Shown piece after piece: positions 1-11,200 of a DNA stretch of 64,000 nt (its first letter is position 1; the number at the start of each line of letters is the position of its first letter). Made by a program: the position numbers and the translations under genes. Under the pieces are notes generated by a model that saw only the letters and a list, made by a program, of their open reading frames with translations, did not search any database and had not been told where the DNA came from. The stretch lies in the NCBI GenBank assembly GCA_020091685.1, contig CM034597.1, positions 1,558,646 to 1,622,645 on the forward strand. The letters are read 5' to 3'. This stretch comes from Lutjanus erythropterus. Lineage: Eukaryota; Chordata; Actinopteri; Lutjaniformes; Lutjanidae.

Positions 1-212
1 CTTTGAGAAAACAAAGTGTCAGAGGATCACTCCTGTTCGCTCCTGCAGCACACCTGTGTTTAATCAAACCACATTCAGGACAGGAAGTTAGGATCAGCCA
101 GCAGCAAAATGCTGGTAAAATATGAAAGTGACTAGAAGATTGCAGACACAAAACGATGATGATGATGAAGGTGAATTTGAACATTTATCTGTCAGTGACA
201 CCGATCAGTTAG

Positions 213-360
213 TTACCTTGCAAGGCAGCTGTATTCGTGAGATCACAAGATCATGAGATCATGAGATCATGCAAGAATGGATCTTGGCAGCCTTCAAGTT
301 ATCTGTGTGTCTGCACCAAAAGTGGTACAGCCAATCAGCATCCTCAGAGGAACTACTGGT
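213..360 (-). repeat. Dispersed repeat with GCACCA/TGGTGC hairpin, copy 1
   Basis: Read on the minus strand this stretch matches two plus-strand stretches near 32.5 and 35.8 kb: a CTGA(T/C)TGGCTG core, a TACCACTTTTGGTGC hairpin, then a CAGATAACTTGAAGGCTG block and a terminal TTGCAAGGTAA. In this copy the middle has grown by a short tandem run of ATCATGAG units (about 242-270). Family class (SINE or MITE) is not clear; no coding content. Ends are approximate. Confidence 0.6.
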
Positions 361-1532
361 AACAATGGGCATGGTTCAGTGTAACAAACCATCCAGTGTG
401 TCAGGTTAACCAATCAGTTGTTTGCTCCAGATCAAACTGGAGACGTGACCGCTCAAGCACAAGGTGAGCGAGTGCTTGCTTTATATTGTGATATTTAGCT
501 GTTTCCTTCTAGAAATGACATACAATATAGCCCGACAGCTTGCTATCAGCGAGTAGCATTTACATTGATAAACAGCTCCCTGCTGATCTCCCTCCCACCT
601 GACACCTTATCTAGATTTGTTTTGTTCAGAAAATAAGGTATTGTGTAAATAACTCCTCATCTCAACTTCAAAACGAGGCATGTAACAAAAGTTCTGCTCA
701 AAACAGCATTAGCCAGGCAGTGTATATTAGCACTGAATTTAGACATTGGATATAAATGACATGTGGAATCATACAGCGTGAACATATCCTGGGATACTGG
801 GCTGTTGAACTATCATATTTACAAGTGCCAATAATCTGGCTTTATGATGAGCCACATGTTGCAGGGTAAGAGGGCCACAGCTGGTGAGAGACATGGAGAG
901 AGACTGTCATTTACATGCTTAAACCCCCCTGCTAATTAGATTATAGCACAACATGTCGTGCCTGCCATTATGATGGATGGGAAATATTTTCTCCTTAAAA
1001 CCATAATAAACACCTCTTCAGTCAAATCCTGTCTATGACTGTACTCATGTTTTTAGCTGGTCAAATAAATATTTAACACATTAAAAGGTTGGCAAAAAAG
1101 GGTGTTAATGTTATGCAACAATAATGTAGGTGATGCATATTTATTTAATGAACCAAAATATATCAGTCTGGATTTCAATCGTCTAAGTCTCACTTCCATT
1201 TATAGCATAAAAATATAAATAAAGGATGCAGGGAGGGTGTTTTTTTCAGTTACAAAGGCCTCTGAAAAAGTGTTCCACCTGTCCCTGGTCTTTTCACTGT
1301 GTATTTTCTTTGTCTCTGTCACTCTGTGTGCCTCTCTCCCCGCTGTGGGAAATATGTGGTGGAGATGCCTCTCTTGTTGTCGTGCCGTCCTGCTCGCTAA
1401 CAAAGCATTGGTTTGAATGGGCTGACAGGTCGTGAAAATTTCATCAGCATGAGAAATGTCTGTTTTCCCCTCAACTTTCTGTTTACTGCTATCAATAATT
1501 TGTGAACAACAAACAGCAGATGTCTCACCCCC
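361..1532. other. No gene seen; anonymous AT-rich sequence
   Basis: No open frame with recognisable protein similarity and no repeat that I recognise. Short poly-A and poly-T runs only. Confidence 0.5.
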
Positions 1533-1658
1533 TAACAAAGGCTCTGTGTGTGTCAGTGTGTGCCTCAGTTTGCTTGTGTGTGTGGGCCTGTGTTCATGTG
1601 TTTGAGCAAAAGTGTGTGTCTGTGTAATGTGTGTGTGCATGTGTGCATGTGTGTGTGC

Positions 1659-1692
<34 letters not shown>
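1533..1692. repeat. TG/CA microsatellite
   Basis: An interrupted TG-rich tract ends in a pure (TG)n run at 1662-1692. On the minus strand it produces a long artificial Thr-His open frame. Confidence 0.95.
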
Positions 1693-1695
<3 letters not shown>

Positions 1696-2350
1696 AAACA
1701 GATGTTCCTCACTCCTAGAAGCAGACAAGGATGGACTTTGAACACTGGAGCTAACTGAGAATTAATCAATCTATTACCATGGAGACTGAAGGACAAAGAC
1801 CACAGTGCCGACTCAGTAACAAATTATTGTCAAGGTATCAGTAACTGTATTACGGGCAAACAGTGTTGGTGACCCTAAACAAACAAAGATTTTGGCCCCA
1901 AAATCATCACACACTCTTCATAACTGAACAAACACACACTTTCCTTGTTAGCTACATTAGCCTACCTACCAATGGTTTCTTGCAACACCCAAAGCTAGGG
2001 TAGGCAGCATCGTATCATTGAGGAATAATTCCATAGTAACATTTCAAGGTGGGTGACAGACTGGAGTTTTCTAGAGGAAGAAACACCAGAGTCGCTCTGT
2101 TGCCGACTCCTTTATTGACAGGTGAGGAGCTCAGAGTTTGTGTTTCAGTCTTATAGGATTAAAACACAGATTGATTATCACTTCTGCTTCTCAATCCTCT
2201 GCAGCAGTGGCCTACAAAAAAAACGTGGACCGGCCAGACGAGCTTTAAAACTTAAAAAAAGTGGATTTATCTTCATGTTTGCTTGTAAACCTGTGTGCAG
2301 CAGCGACCACAGAGGAGCCAATCGCAATGTTAATTGGTCTCTCTGTCCAC
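1693..2350. other. No gene seen
   Basis: Anonymous sequence between the TG tract and the Tc1-like relic. No recognisable coding or repeat content. Confidence 0.45.
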
Positions 2351-2358
2351 ACCAATCA

Positions 2359-3170
2359 GGCATAACATTATGACCACATGCCTAATATTGTGTTGGTCCC
2401 CCTTTTGCCACCAAAACAGCCCTGACCCATCGAGGCATGGACTCCACTAGACCCCTGAAGGTGTGCTGTGGTATCTGGCACCAAGATATTAGCAGCAGAT
2501 CCTTTAAGTCCTGTAAGTTGTGAGGTGGGGCCTCCATGGATCAGACCTGTTTGTCCAGCACATCCCACAGATGCTCGACTGGATTGAGATCTGGGGAATT
2601 TGGAGGTCAAGTCAGCACCTCAAACTCTTTGTGCTCCTCAAACCATTCCTGAATCATTTTTGCTTTGTGTCATGGCGCATTATCCTGCTGAAAGAGTCCA
2701 CAGCCATCAGGGAATACTGTTTCCATGAAAGGGTGTACATGGTCTATAACAACACTTAGGTAGGTGGTACATGTCAAAGTAACATCCACATGGATGGCAG
2801 GACCCAAGGTTTCCCAGCAGAACATTGCCCAAAGCATCACACTGCTTTCGCCAGCTTGCCTTCTTCCCACAGTGCATCCTGGTGCCATGTGTTCCCCAGG
2901 TAAGCGACACACACGCACCCGGCTGTCCACGTGATGTAAAAGAAAACATGATTCATCAGACCAGGCCACTTTCTGGTGTTTGATGAGTACTGTCAGTACT
3001 GAGACACAAATACACACAGGGCTGTGACACTGGCATATTTGGCCACATCGAGTCACACCGTGTCACACTGATTTGCATTTCCAGTATCACTTTAATCGAG
3101 CTGCAACCCAGATGGATGCACTCTGGAGCAGGGCCAAAGCAAGCCCAACTCTGCTTCAAGCGGGCTGTGG
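2359..3170 (-). mobile_element. Tc1-like DNA transposon relic
   Basis: This is the 3' two thirds of a Tc1/mariner-superfamily element, transposase on the minus strand. The plus-strand left end (GGCATAACATTATGACCAC) follows directly after the transposase stop and resembles the end of a Tc1-like family common in fish. The opposite terminus cannot be placed; past about 3100 the similarity fades, so the element is truncated or diverged there. Length is about 0.8 kb, against roughly 1.2-1.6 kb for autonomous Tc1 elements. Confidence 0.85.
2382..3056 (-). pseudogene. Tc1-like transposase, catalytic domain, broken
   Basis: In living relatives this enzyme cuts and pastes its element at TA sites, using a DDE catalytic triad in an RNase H-like fold. 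Reading 3056 downwards, one frame gives WSDESCF (first Asp, residue 34 of the open stretch), LFQQDNAP (second Asp, residue 125), and then, in the same frame, SPDLNPVEHLWD with the catalytic Glu codon at 2574-2576, ending in PTQY and a stop at 2382-2384. Three premature TGA codons interrupt the frame after the second Asp: just after QQDNAP, at the usual Trp before PPNSPDL, and after DKQV. No frameshift is needed between 3056 and 2382. The N-terminal DNA-binding half is not recognisable. It is a dead copy, but all three catalytic codons survive. Confidence 0.88.
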
Positions 3171-3529
3171 TGTGCAGGAGAGCAGAGAGAAAAATGTTTT
3201 TAAAAGTCTCTTTATGTTCAGCTCTCAGTACTTCTGTAGCTTCAAACTGAATCTCTGTGCTCTGAAATGTAGTTTTTCTTCTTTGTCACTGTCAGGTATC
3301 TGCTTTATTACACACAGCAGATGTCTGCCTAGAAAGTAATGAATGTACTATTAATTTCAGTTGAAATGTTTTTTTAGAACAAGCTTGATTTCTTGCATGC
3401 TAATCTGTGTTACCATGGCTACACACTGAGTTATTAAAGGGAGCAAGTCAACTGTGTACAAAGTGTGAGGAGCAGGCCTCGAATTTCATAATTTTAAGAA
3501 CATGATCACGTGGCCTTTGGACTTTGGCC
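3171..3529. other. No gene seen
   Basis: Anonymous sequence; may include the diverged far end of the Tc1-like element. Confidence 0.4.
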
Positions 3530-3893
3530 AACAACTCAAACAATTATTTTATGTCCCTGGACATTAGTGTAAACAATTTTAAAAAAAATGTCTAATTGTG
3601 ATTTTTTTGACTGATATCGCAATTGTAATAAAAATTGCAATAATAAAGGTAATGATTATTTTTACATAATTATTCTTATTTTGGTTGAAAAACATGTTAA
3701 AATCTGTAAAATCTGATGTGTATGACGGGATATCTCTGTCTCACCACATTCATTCATTTAGTGAATGAAGTTTTTTTTTTCTTTTTTGACATGTTTTGGT
3801 TTTGAACAAATACTGCACCTCCTGCGATTTGAAAATTGCAGAAAGCCATACTGCGATTTCAATAAAATTGTGATTAATTGGGCAGCCCAACTG
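3530..3893 (-). repeat. Interspersed repeat ending in GGGCTGCCCAATTAATC
   Basis: On the minus strand the unit starts GGGCTGCCCAATTAATCAC, followed by ATCGCAGTATGGCTTTCTGC and CAAATCGCAGGAGGTGCAG. This is the pattern of a non-autonomous DNA repeat I recognise from many fish genomes, probably hAT-related. No coding sequence. The left end is approximate. Confidence 0.6.
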
Positions 3894-3899
3894 GAAACA

Positions 3900-4241
3900 A
3901 TGAATTTATTTTAAGGGTTAAGGATGATTTTATTTTTATGTGATATATTATATATACTATTTTTACATACTGCAACTACTTTAGAATCTGCCAAAATTAC
4001 TATATTTTCTACTAAAAAGAAAGGAGTTCCTACGTGACACTTCTCACATCAAGGTCTGTGGATTATCTTGAGTATTTTTTCTTTTTTTTTCTTTTTTGTG
4101 CTTTGTGCATCACAAACTGAACGGCATTTTTATCCTATTATATTGCAGAGAAGTAAAATTCTAGATGGAAAAATAGCACTACAGGCCAGGGGGGAAAAAA
4201 AGAAAAATGTATTTTTGATTTTGGATTGAACTGTCCCTTAA
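3900..4241 (-). mobile_element. TTAA-bounded MITE, copy A
   Basis: Minus-strand reading begins at a TTAA (4238-4241), followed by GGGACAGTTCAATCC, CCTGTAGTGCTATTTTTCC, then TACTCAAGATAATCCACAGACCTT and GTAGGAACTCCTTTCTTT. The same blocks in the same order occur on the plus strand at 25.87-26.63 kb. TTAA at the terminus suggests a piggyBac-like target, which is inference. There is no open frame. Confidence 0.7.
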
Positions 4242-6319
4242 AGGGATCAGTTTTTTTTCACCACATTGGTGGAATTGGGCTTTCATAGGGAAAGACAGTA
4301 CATAAACAGCAGCGAAATGAAAATGTTTGCTTCATGGAGGAGACAAGTGTATATAGCATGGATCTCACTGTTGTTGTCACTGTTGAGTCCAGACTTTCAT
4401 GCTTGTTTACATAAGCACTTTCTCTCTCTCTGCATCACATGTCATAGGTAGCCCCCGATAATGGTTGTGCCCGTAAACACCAAAACAGACTGTTTATGCC
4501 AGCGGCATGCACTCAGTGTTGGGGTCATGCATTACAAACCTACCTACCTACATTACAAAAGCAGAACACTCAGCGCTGCCTGGGTTGCAAATTTAGATAA
4601 TAGTGTAATATATTCATTCAGTGTCTTTTTATTGAGTATCATTCTGGCATTTATGCATGCATTGTCAAAAAAATAGACTTGAAGTGTAAATAAACACTTC
4701 AGCTCACGGTTTCACCCACGAGACACAGCTGAGATGTGAGCCTGCACAGAGGCGGTCCAGACACAAGGGGGACGGGGATGATTAGAACGGCTTTTTACCC
4801 TGAGTGTTGGAATTGAGGGGGCATTTGAGGGGAAACCACTATGAAAAAGCATTACCCTTTTCCACTTTAAAATGCCTAGTTGTACTTAACCTCCCCAGCA
4901 CTGTGGGCAGAGGGGCACCTGGCTGCTTCACTGTGCTCAAATTGGAATATGTTGTCCCAGAGAAAATTTCAAGGGAAACTTCTAGGGATTTGTTCCACCT
5001 AATTCAAAAACATTTGCAAAAACAAAAATGACTTCTAAACCAGACCTTCTACACAACCTTGAACTGTACAACACACAGGCCACATTTCTACTCAGAAAAC
5101 AGCAAAAAATATTTAAAAATGTGTGCTTGCTAACAATGGCATGCTGCTAAATTTGTACTAATTAGCATTCAATGCACAAAGCTGAGGCTGATGGGAATGT
5201 CATTCATTTTGCAGGTATCTTAAACTAAAATATAGGACAAATAAAAATGTTGACCAGATGACTGCACTACCATGTGATATTAATGAGTTAGTGAGGTATG
5301 TTGAGTCTAAAGTCAGAGTTTTCAGTGTCACAAAGGTGTCTGTCTTTTAACCTGGCTAGAGCACCATGGTAACTGATCTTTATAACCTGGTCTGGAGCAG
5401 GTTACAGTCTGAGTTTTAGATTAAATCAGCTGTAAAAGCAGCGCTCTTTAACTGCTTCTTTTCCTGATGATGTTCTTTATGAGCAATATAGATTCTCAGA
5501 TGAGAAAATTGTTGCTGAGCTGTACGTCAGTCAAACTGTATTACAGCAGCACTGACTGTATGCATCGCACTGTCACAGGAAACTCAGCTTGATGATGCAG
5601 AAAGTACTAAAAGAATGATGAAGCAGCTATGGACACTTTGATTTGGCCAAAAACTTTCCACGTATTCTTTATTAGGGGAGTTAATGTCCAGATATCGGTT
5701 AGAAATAAACAGCAGTATTAAGAGCACATCAAGTCACTTAGAAATGTTCTGTTCCTATCTTGCTTTTCTTGTAGCAAGAGTGCCAATTTCTTCATGGCTC
5801 TCCAGTATAACTACTTGATCATCTTGACTGAAGTGGGCGGCTCATGATCACTTTACTTTGTGTGGAAAAAGAGTCTAAAGATGAAAGCCTGGTTAAACAA
5901 AGCAAGTTGATAACCACTATCATGATATCTGTTATCTCTGACTGGGGTTTTAGATTTTGTCGAGCCACTACATGCAAAGAAAGCCTGACTGTGTTGAATT
6001 GCCTTCACAGTACAGCCCTCTGATGAGAGTGCTGAAGTTAAAGAGACCACCAGAGTTATTTATCTGGTGGAGAACTACTCGTCATGCCAAAGGGAATGTT
6101 ACAAGATCACCAAAGTTCGTAAATTTCTAGTCTGACTCACAGGATGCACACTGCCAGTGTAAGCCCATTGCATTTCTACATTTTCAAAGTCCCAGAGAAA
6201 CAATAACAACTTCCTAGTTGCAACCTGCACACTGAAAACAGCAAATTAGCACCTGGGATGCTAATGGTACGAATAAGCTAGCAGCTGTTACCTTTTCTTT
6301 TGCAGTGTAGTCATTTTAA
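4242..6319. other. No gene seen; repeat-like start at 4242
   Basis: The stretch starts with AAGGGATCAG, the mirror image of the preceding element's terminus (CTGTCCCTTAAAGGGATCAG around 4231-4250), so another TTAA-type element may begin here. Beyond about 4500 I see only anonymous AT-rich sequence. Confidence 0.4.
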
Positions 6320-6700
6320 CACTAGAGCTCACCTGCCAACATGTAGATGTTCCACCAAAACAAGTTCTCCCTTGACACTATTTTGCAGCATCACCATCAC
6401 TGCATCCTGGGCTTAACGCCGCACCAAGATGTTTGTGATTGGTTTAAAGGAAGAAATTTTTCCCTTATATCAGAATGTGAATGCATGGAGCCAGACCTTT
6501 CTCTAGTTGAGTGCTGTGGAGAGATGTCTGGATTATGCGAGGCTGCCATCGCCATCCAAAGAGCCATGGCGGCTAGGTCTCCAAAAAGACACAGTTTCAA
6601 CTACAGTCAGAGCTCCTATCCTGCAGGGTTTGTCCACCAGTGGAGGCTCTGGATAGCTGAAGAGCGTGTTGTATTTGGCTACAGCTAAACAAACACCAGC
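6320..6700 (+). repeat. Interspersed repeat fragment
   Basis: The blocks GTAGATGTTCCACCAAAACA, CAAGATGTTTGTGATTGGTTTAAAG, GCCAGACCTTTCTCTAGTTG, GCTGTGGAGAGATGTCTGG and ATGCGAGGCTGCC match, by recollection, a dispersed repeat common in fish. The 113-codon open frame across it (6347-6688) shows no protein family and is taken as chance. Confidence 0.5.
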
Positions 6701-7944
6701 GGCCACAGAATATCACTGGGAGCTGAAACTGCAGCATGGTAGGGTGAAATGAATGGCTTAAGCTGTATTATCTATTTTCCTTTTGAAATTCTTTAAATGC
6801 TCCAGGGGGGGCATGTAAGGCAAAAGGCTGAGAACCAGCAGATTTGGAGTTTTACTTCTCCAAACATTTCTCAGAGGCAATACTGTTCTTCAAGCAGAAA
6901 TAATCTCATTGGTTGAGTTAAACCCCAGTGGGTGTAGCAGGCGAGAAACGGAGCTCAACAGTACTCATACTGAACGGTGTGTGGAGCTCTCATTCAAAAA
7001 CAAGTGAGGGTGCACACTCTGCAAGGGTATGGAAGGCACATCTGGACTCTCTCTTGATCACTAATTTATGCCTGCTGTCAGCATATACTGTACAAATGTT
7101 GCAACTTGCTGGAAATATAAACACACAACAAAAACACACTTTGGTTTTTCAGCACTCTCCATATATGCCTGCTTCTGATGTGATGAAATACTTATATCAA
7201 ACCCAACAAGCTAGACACATCTAAGCTGTGCTTTCACATTCCATACAGCTGTGATTCGTGCCTGACTGGCTTCTCTTCCAAAGCAATGGCTCTCAGGCTC
7301 TTAGAGCCATTCATCAAGCCAAATGTACAGAGTATGACACATCAGTTTAAATTGAATTAATTAAAACCAGTGTCATAACATTCATATATCTGATGGAAAC
7401 GTCATCTGAGAGTCATATGTTTCTATTTTAAGTAACATTAAAGACATTCAAAGATTGAAATGAGAGAAAATGTTGGCATGGCTCCTCCCCCTTATCACTC
7501 CATTGTCTATTCAGGCTAGCAAACAATGCACTGCTATGTTACTGACTGCACTAACAAACTGTACCTGGTTAGCTACCTCACTAACATAGCAAACAGTCAA
7601 AAACAAGGTTTTTATCAGTTATACTGTTAAGAGAAAATGATGGGCTTATTATTTAACTTTCCAGCAATTAATTTCTCAAGCTAGTTAGCAACTTAGTGTA
7701 TGCACCACTGTCTGCTCACTGTGTGCTCTGCTACAAGTGCTGCAGAGACCACCCACTTTTCCCATGATGCCTTCTAGTGTTGGAAGTTTGCTGCTTTATG
7801 TTTATATGTTACTTTATGATGGTGTCTGTGATGTGGCTGTTCAGAAAGGTTTGTTTTTTAATACTATCATGCACATTGCACACACAATTATTAATTAATT
7901 ATCATGGCCTCTAGTGAAAAAATGCTTTGCCATTTTTCTCTTTA

Positions 7945-7947
<3 letters not shown>
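6701..7947. other. No gene seen; one small perfect hairpin
   Basis: Anonymous sequence. A 9-bp perfect hairpin lies at 7285-7311 (AATGGCTCT / AGAGCCATT, 9-nt loop). Confidence 0.4.

Positions 7948-7998
<51 letters not shown>
7948..7998. repeat. (CAAT)n microsatellite
   Basis: About 12-13 uninterrupted CAAT units. Confidence 0.98.
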
Positions 7999-8094
7999 CC
8001 ATACATAACAAAGCAAGGAACATAAAACACTAGCGCACACACAGAGCTAATATGATTCATCTGCCATGAATCGACTATTACATTAACCTCCATC

Positions 8095-8393
8095 TATTCT
8101 GACAATCAAAATCCTTTTGAGTCATTTTTTGAGGAAAAAAACGTCTAAATTCTGAGATTCTGATTTCAGCTTCTTAAATGTGAATATTTTCTGGTTTCTT
8201 TCCTCCTCTCTGACAGTAAACTGAATATATTTGTGCTGTGGACAAAACAAGACATTTGAGGACGTCATCTTGAGCTTTGATCAACATGTTTTACCATTTT
8301 CAGACATTTCATAGACCAAACAACTAATTGATTAACTGAGAAATTAATCAGCCAATTAATCGATGAACATAATGGTTAGTTACAGCCCTAAAA
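8095..8393 (+). mobile_element. AT-rich MITE (ends TTACAGCCCTA)
   Basis: Contains GAGTCATTTTTTGAGG, CAGCTTCTTAAATGTGAATATTTTCTGG, GACAGTAAACTGAATAT, ACAAAACAAGACATTTGAGGACGTC and an ending rich in ATTAATCG followed by GTTAGTTACAGCCCTA. I recognise this order of blocks as a very abundant non-autonomous fish repeat, probably hAT-derived. Part of it recurs in reverse at 15.80-15.92 kb. Confidence 0.75.
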
Positions 8394-8434
8394 CCACTAT
8401 ATTAGGCTAAACAATTTCACCACATTTTATATGG

Positions 8435-8575
8435 AACTAATCCAAAAGTAACAGAAAGTAATCAAGTTCCATTACTTTAATGTTATGATACTTGAATTAG
8501 GTTACTGACTACATTTTTTAAAAGGTAATTAGTAACTGTATCAGAATACATGTTTAAAGTAACTCTCCTGATCCT
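8435..8575. repeat. AAAGTAACTAGTAACTGT-type repeat fragment
   Basis: Degenerate runs of the form AAAAGGTAATTAGTAACTGT resemble a dispersed fish repeat of the same flavour, and a weaker echo occurs at about 55.03-55.13 kb. Boundaries are uncertain. Confidence 0.4.
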
Positions 8576-10374
8576 GCAGATTAAATTATTTGAGTGCCAC
8601 CATTGAGGGTTAAGTCAACCAATGAGATTATTTTTGCCTCCTGAGCAGCTATGCCACTAAGAAATATTTGCAGGCCTAAAACTCCAATACACCTCAAGTC
8701 ACTGGTAAACAAAGGGTAAAAAAAACACTGAAGACACTTCATCTGTGTACATGAAATACACAGTGCAGATCTGGTGCTCAGACTGACACAGATGTGGTGT
8801 AGGTAAGAGTTTGTCTCCCAGGGAGGACTATGGCTTAATCCAGTGGTTGTGTCAGTTGTGTTTGTAGTAGTGGTGGAAGTGCAGAGCAGCTTAAAGCTCC
8901 AATCCCTGACCTGTGACTCCCACACTGAGGTACAGGTGCTGATTACACACCATGTGGCCATCTGTGGGCAGCACACACACACGCAATTATAGCAGACTCT
9001 TTCCACACACACACATGTGTACACAATTGCACCTATGCACAGTGCAATAAAACACACACACACACAAACAACATGAGCTCTAGGTATCAAAGCAGGTACC
9101 GCTGAGTCCACTGACAGTCTAATAAATCTGATGTCAGAGGTCCTGATCTCTGCAGCAGGACAAAGAGAAGCTGGAAGAATACCAACGATGAGCAGAGGGA
9201 ATGAAAAGGGGCAAAGTTCTTTAAGCCCTCACCAGGAAAGAACACACTGCCTTCAGCAGAATAAACTGTATGTGTGTGTTCATGTTAAACATGTTTACAA
9301 CATGACATAAGGCCCGAACTCAACCTCGGCTGGCTGCTTTTTCCTCAAGTGAACAAATTAGCAAAGAGATTCAGACTGACTCTTGACTTGTTTTTTTCTA
9401 AAGAAACACACAGTGTCATAATGACACTGTAGAAATGCATTTAACCATAATCATATTACAGTATAGTTTAAGTGGTGCTCATTAGAAGCCCTTCACACAA
9501 ACATTATGATTGTATGGTAATTATTATAATCAGCAAGATGAGATAAACAGACAGGAACATGGAGCTGTATGTAACTATATAATTAGTGACATAATATTAA
9601 ATTTACTGTCATTATTTGCAGTGTGTGTGATGATTGCACTCGAAAACAACCATTCCTTGTAATGACTTAAGAATGTTTACAGTTGCAATTTACACGTAGT
9701 ATTAGAATGTACGCCACCATTTACATTCACCTACAGTATGAGTGTTGCTCACAGGCCTAGTTTGTGTAAGTGCCATGTTGCCCCACCATGTTTCAGTAGC
9801 CAAGGAAGGACAAATCAAACAACTCTAGATTTGTTCCATATGAGTTTCCCCACCATGTTAGAAAAAGGAATGACACAAGGCATTTGCAATACGCAAGCTC
9901 ATTGATAGACTCCACTAAACCCTACACACTGGTCCTTTAAAATCATAATGTGAGACATTAGATTTTTTTTTTCCTTTGGCAACCTCTAGCAGCATAAACA
10001 CTGTGCCAGTTAGCAGTGCACTCCACCTCCACCTGTGCTATCCTGGTACACTGAAATTAATAGGCTGAAAGAATACCTAGACTGCACAATATTTGCGAGG
10101 AATGTACTATTTTGTCGTAACTATTAATATTACAAGATCAAAAGCAGTTTTTCTTTGGCCCTTTTGGGACAGCACAAAAAGCTGTAAATGTCTCCAACAA
10201 CTCCTGAAGAAAAAAATAACAGAATTTAATCTATTTCAACACATCCTCATCTCTAAACATCAGAATAAATCAATTATCAATTACTACAAAAACAAAATTT
10301 ATTACCAGAGGAGAGTACCAGCAGTGACAGACATACCAGACGGGACATAACTCACTTGACATTGCACATGTGGT
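8576..10374. other. No gene seen; interrupted CA tracts
   Basis: Interrupted (CA)n lies at about 8971-9068. A 21-nt perfect palindrome lies at 9410-9430. The 176-codon minus-strand frame over 8581-9111 is mostly Cys-Val repeat translation and has no domain. Confidence 0.4.
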
Positions 10375-10465
10375 TTCCACTGTAAAGTGGTCACAGTTTG
10401 GTTTGGCTTAGAGACATAAACTTGTCGGTTAGGTTTTGGAATAGATCATGGTTTGGATTATAATA
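10375..10465 (-). repeat. AAACCTAACC-type dispersed repeat, fragment
   Basis: The minus-strand reading CCAAACCATGATCTATTCC AAAACCTAACCGACAAGTTT matches the core of the repeat that has fuller copies at 27.8-30.5 kb. Confidence 0.5.
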
Positions 10466-11040
10466 ACTACATTACATTTGTCACATGACAGAAGTGATGT
10501 CAATTGAATGACATAACAATATTGTTACAGACAAACATCATGCCCATAAAAATATTTTAATTTACTTAAAATCTTAATCCAACAATAAACTGACATAACA
10601 GTCAAAATAAGCTGCTTGCACTAGTCTCAAAAACTAATCAGAGTATTAGTTACTTTTTAATTGTTGACATTTAATGAATCACCTCTCTAAACTAGAGTTG
10701 CATATTGTGTGTTTTTTCCTTAACTAGTAGTTATACACACTAACAATCAATTAATCATTAATAATTTATAAGACACAAATCTCATATTTTTATTTTTTAT
10801 TTTTTTTCTCATTTTAAGTTTCCTTATTCAACAAATTCCTAACGGGAATTAATCAATCAATGAATAATTGTTAACATGCCTATTCCAAACCTGTGCATGC
10901 TGCAGTGTTTTATGGAGATTTTCATCAGTATGTCTTATTGTTCATTGGCCTGTTTATGATCAGATCACCTCATTCCTGACTAGCTACAAAACTGCATCAG
11001 CTTGTACTCAGTTCTCAGTGATGATTTTGAAAGTAACACC
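10466..11040. other. No gene seen
   Basis: AT-rich anonymous sequence with a T-rich run near 10,790-10,815. Confidence 0.4.
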
Positions 11041-11200
11041 ATGTAAGTAGATTACATGGTGAAAAGAACACTTAAGTACAAGTCAAAGTACTAAAGTACT
11101 GAAGACTTGAAAATCTACTCATAAAAGTGCCAGTACCCAAACAAATTACTTAATTACAGGAACTTGAGTATTTGTAATCAGTTAGTTCTACCTCTGACTA
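11041..11200. repeat. AAGTACTTGAGTA-type repeat fragment
   Basis: Degenerate AAGTACAAGTCAAAGTACTAAAGTACT blocks end in GTATTTGTAATCAGTTAGTTCTACC. They resemble a dispersed fish repeat built of AAGTACT-like motifs. Confidence 0.45.

Noticed and set aside
1200..1796. 198-codon minus-strand open frame
   Set aside because: Its middle is Thr-His from the CA repeat. No domain, and the ends lie in anonymous sequence.
7948..7998. CRISPR-like array
   Set aside because: Plain CAAT microsatellite with no spacers; the genome is eukaryotic.
8581..9111. 176-codon minus-strand open frame
   Set aside because: Cys-Val repeats from interrupted TG tracts; no family or plausible exon borders.
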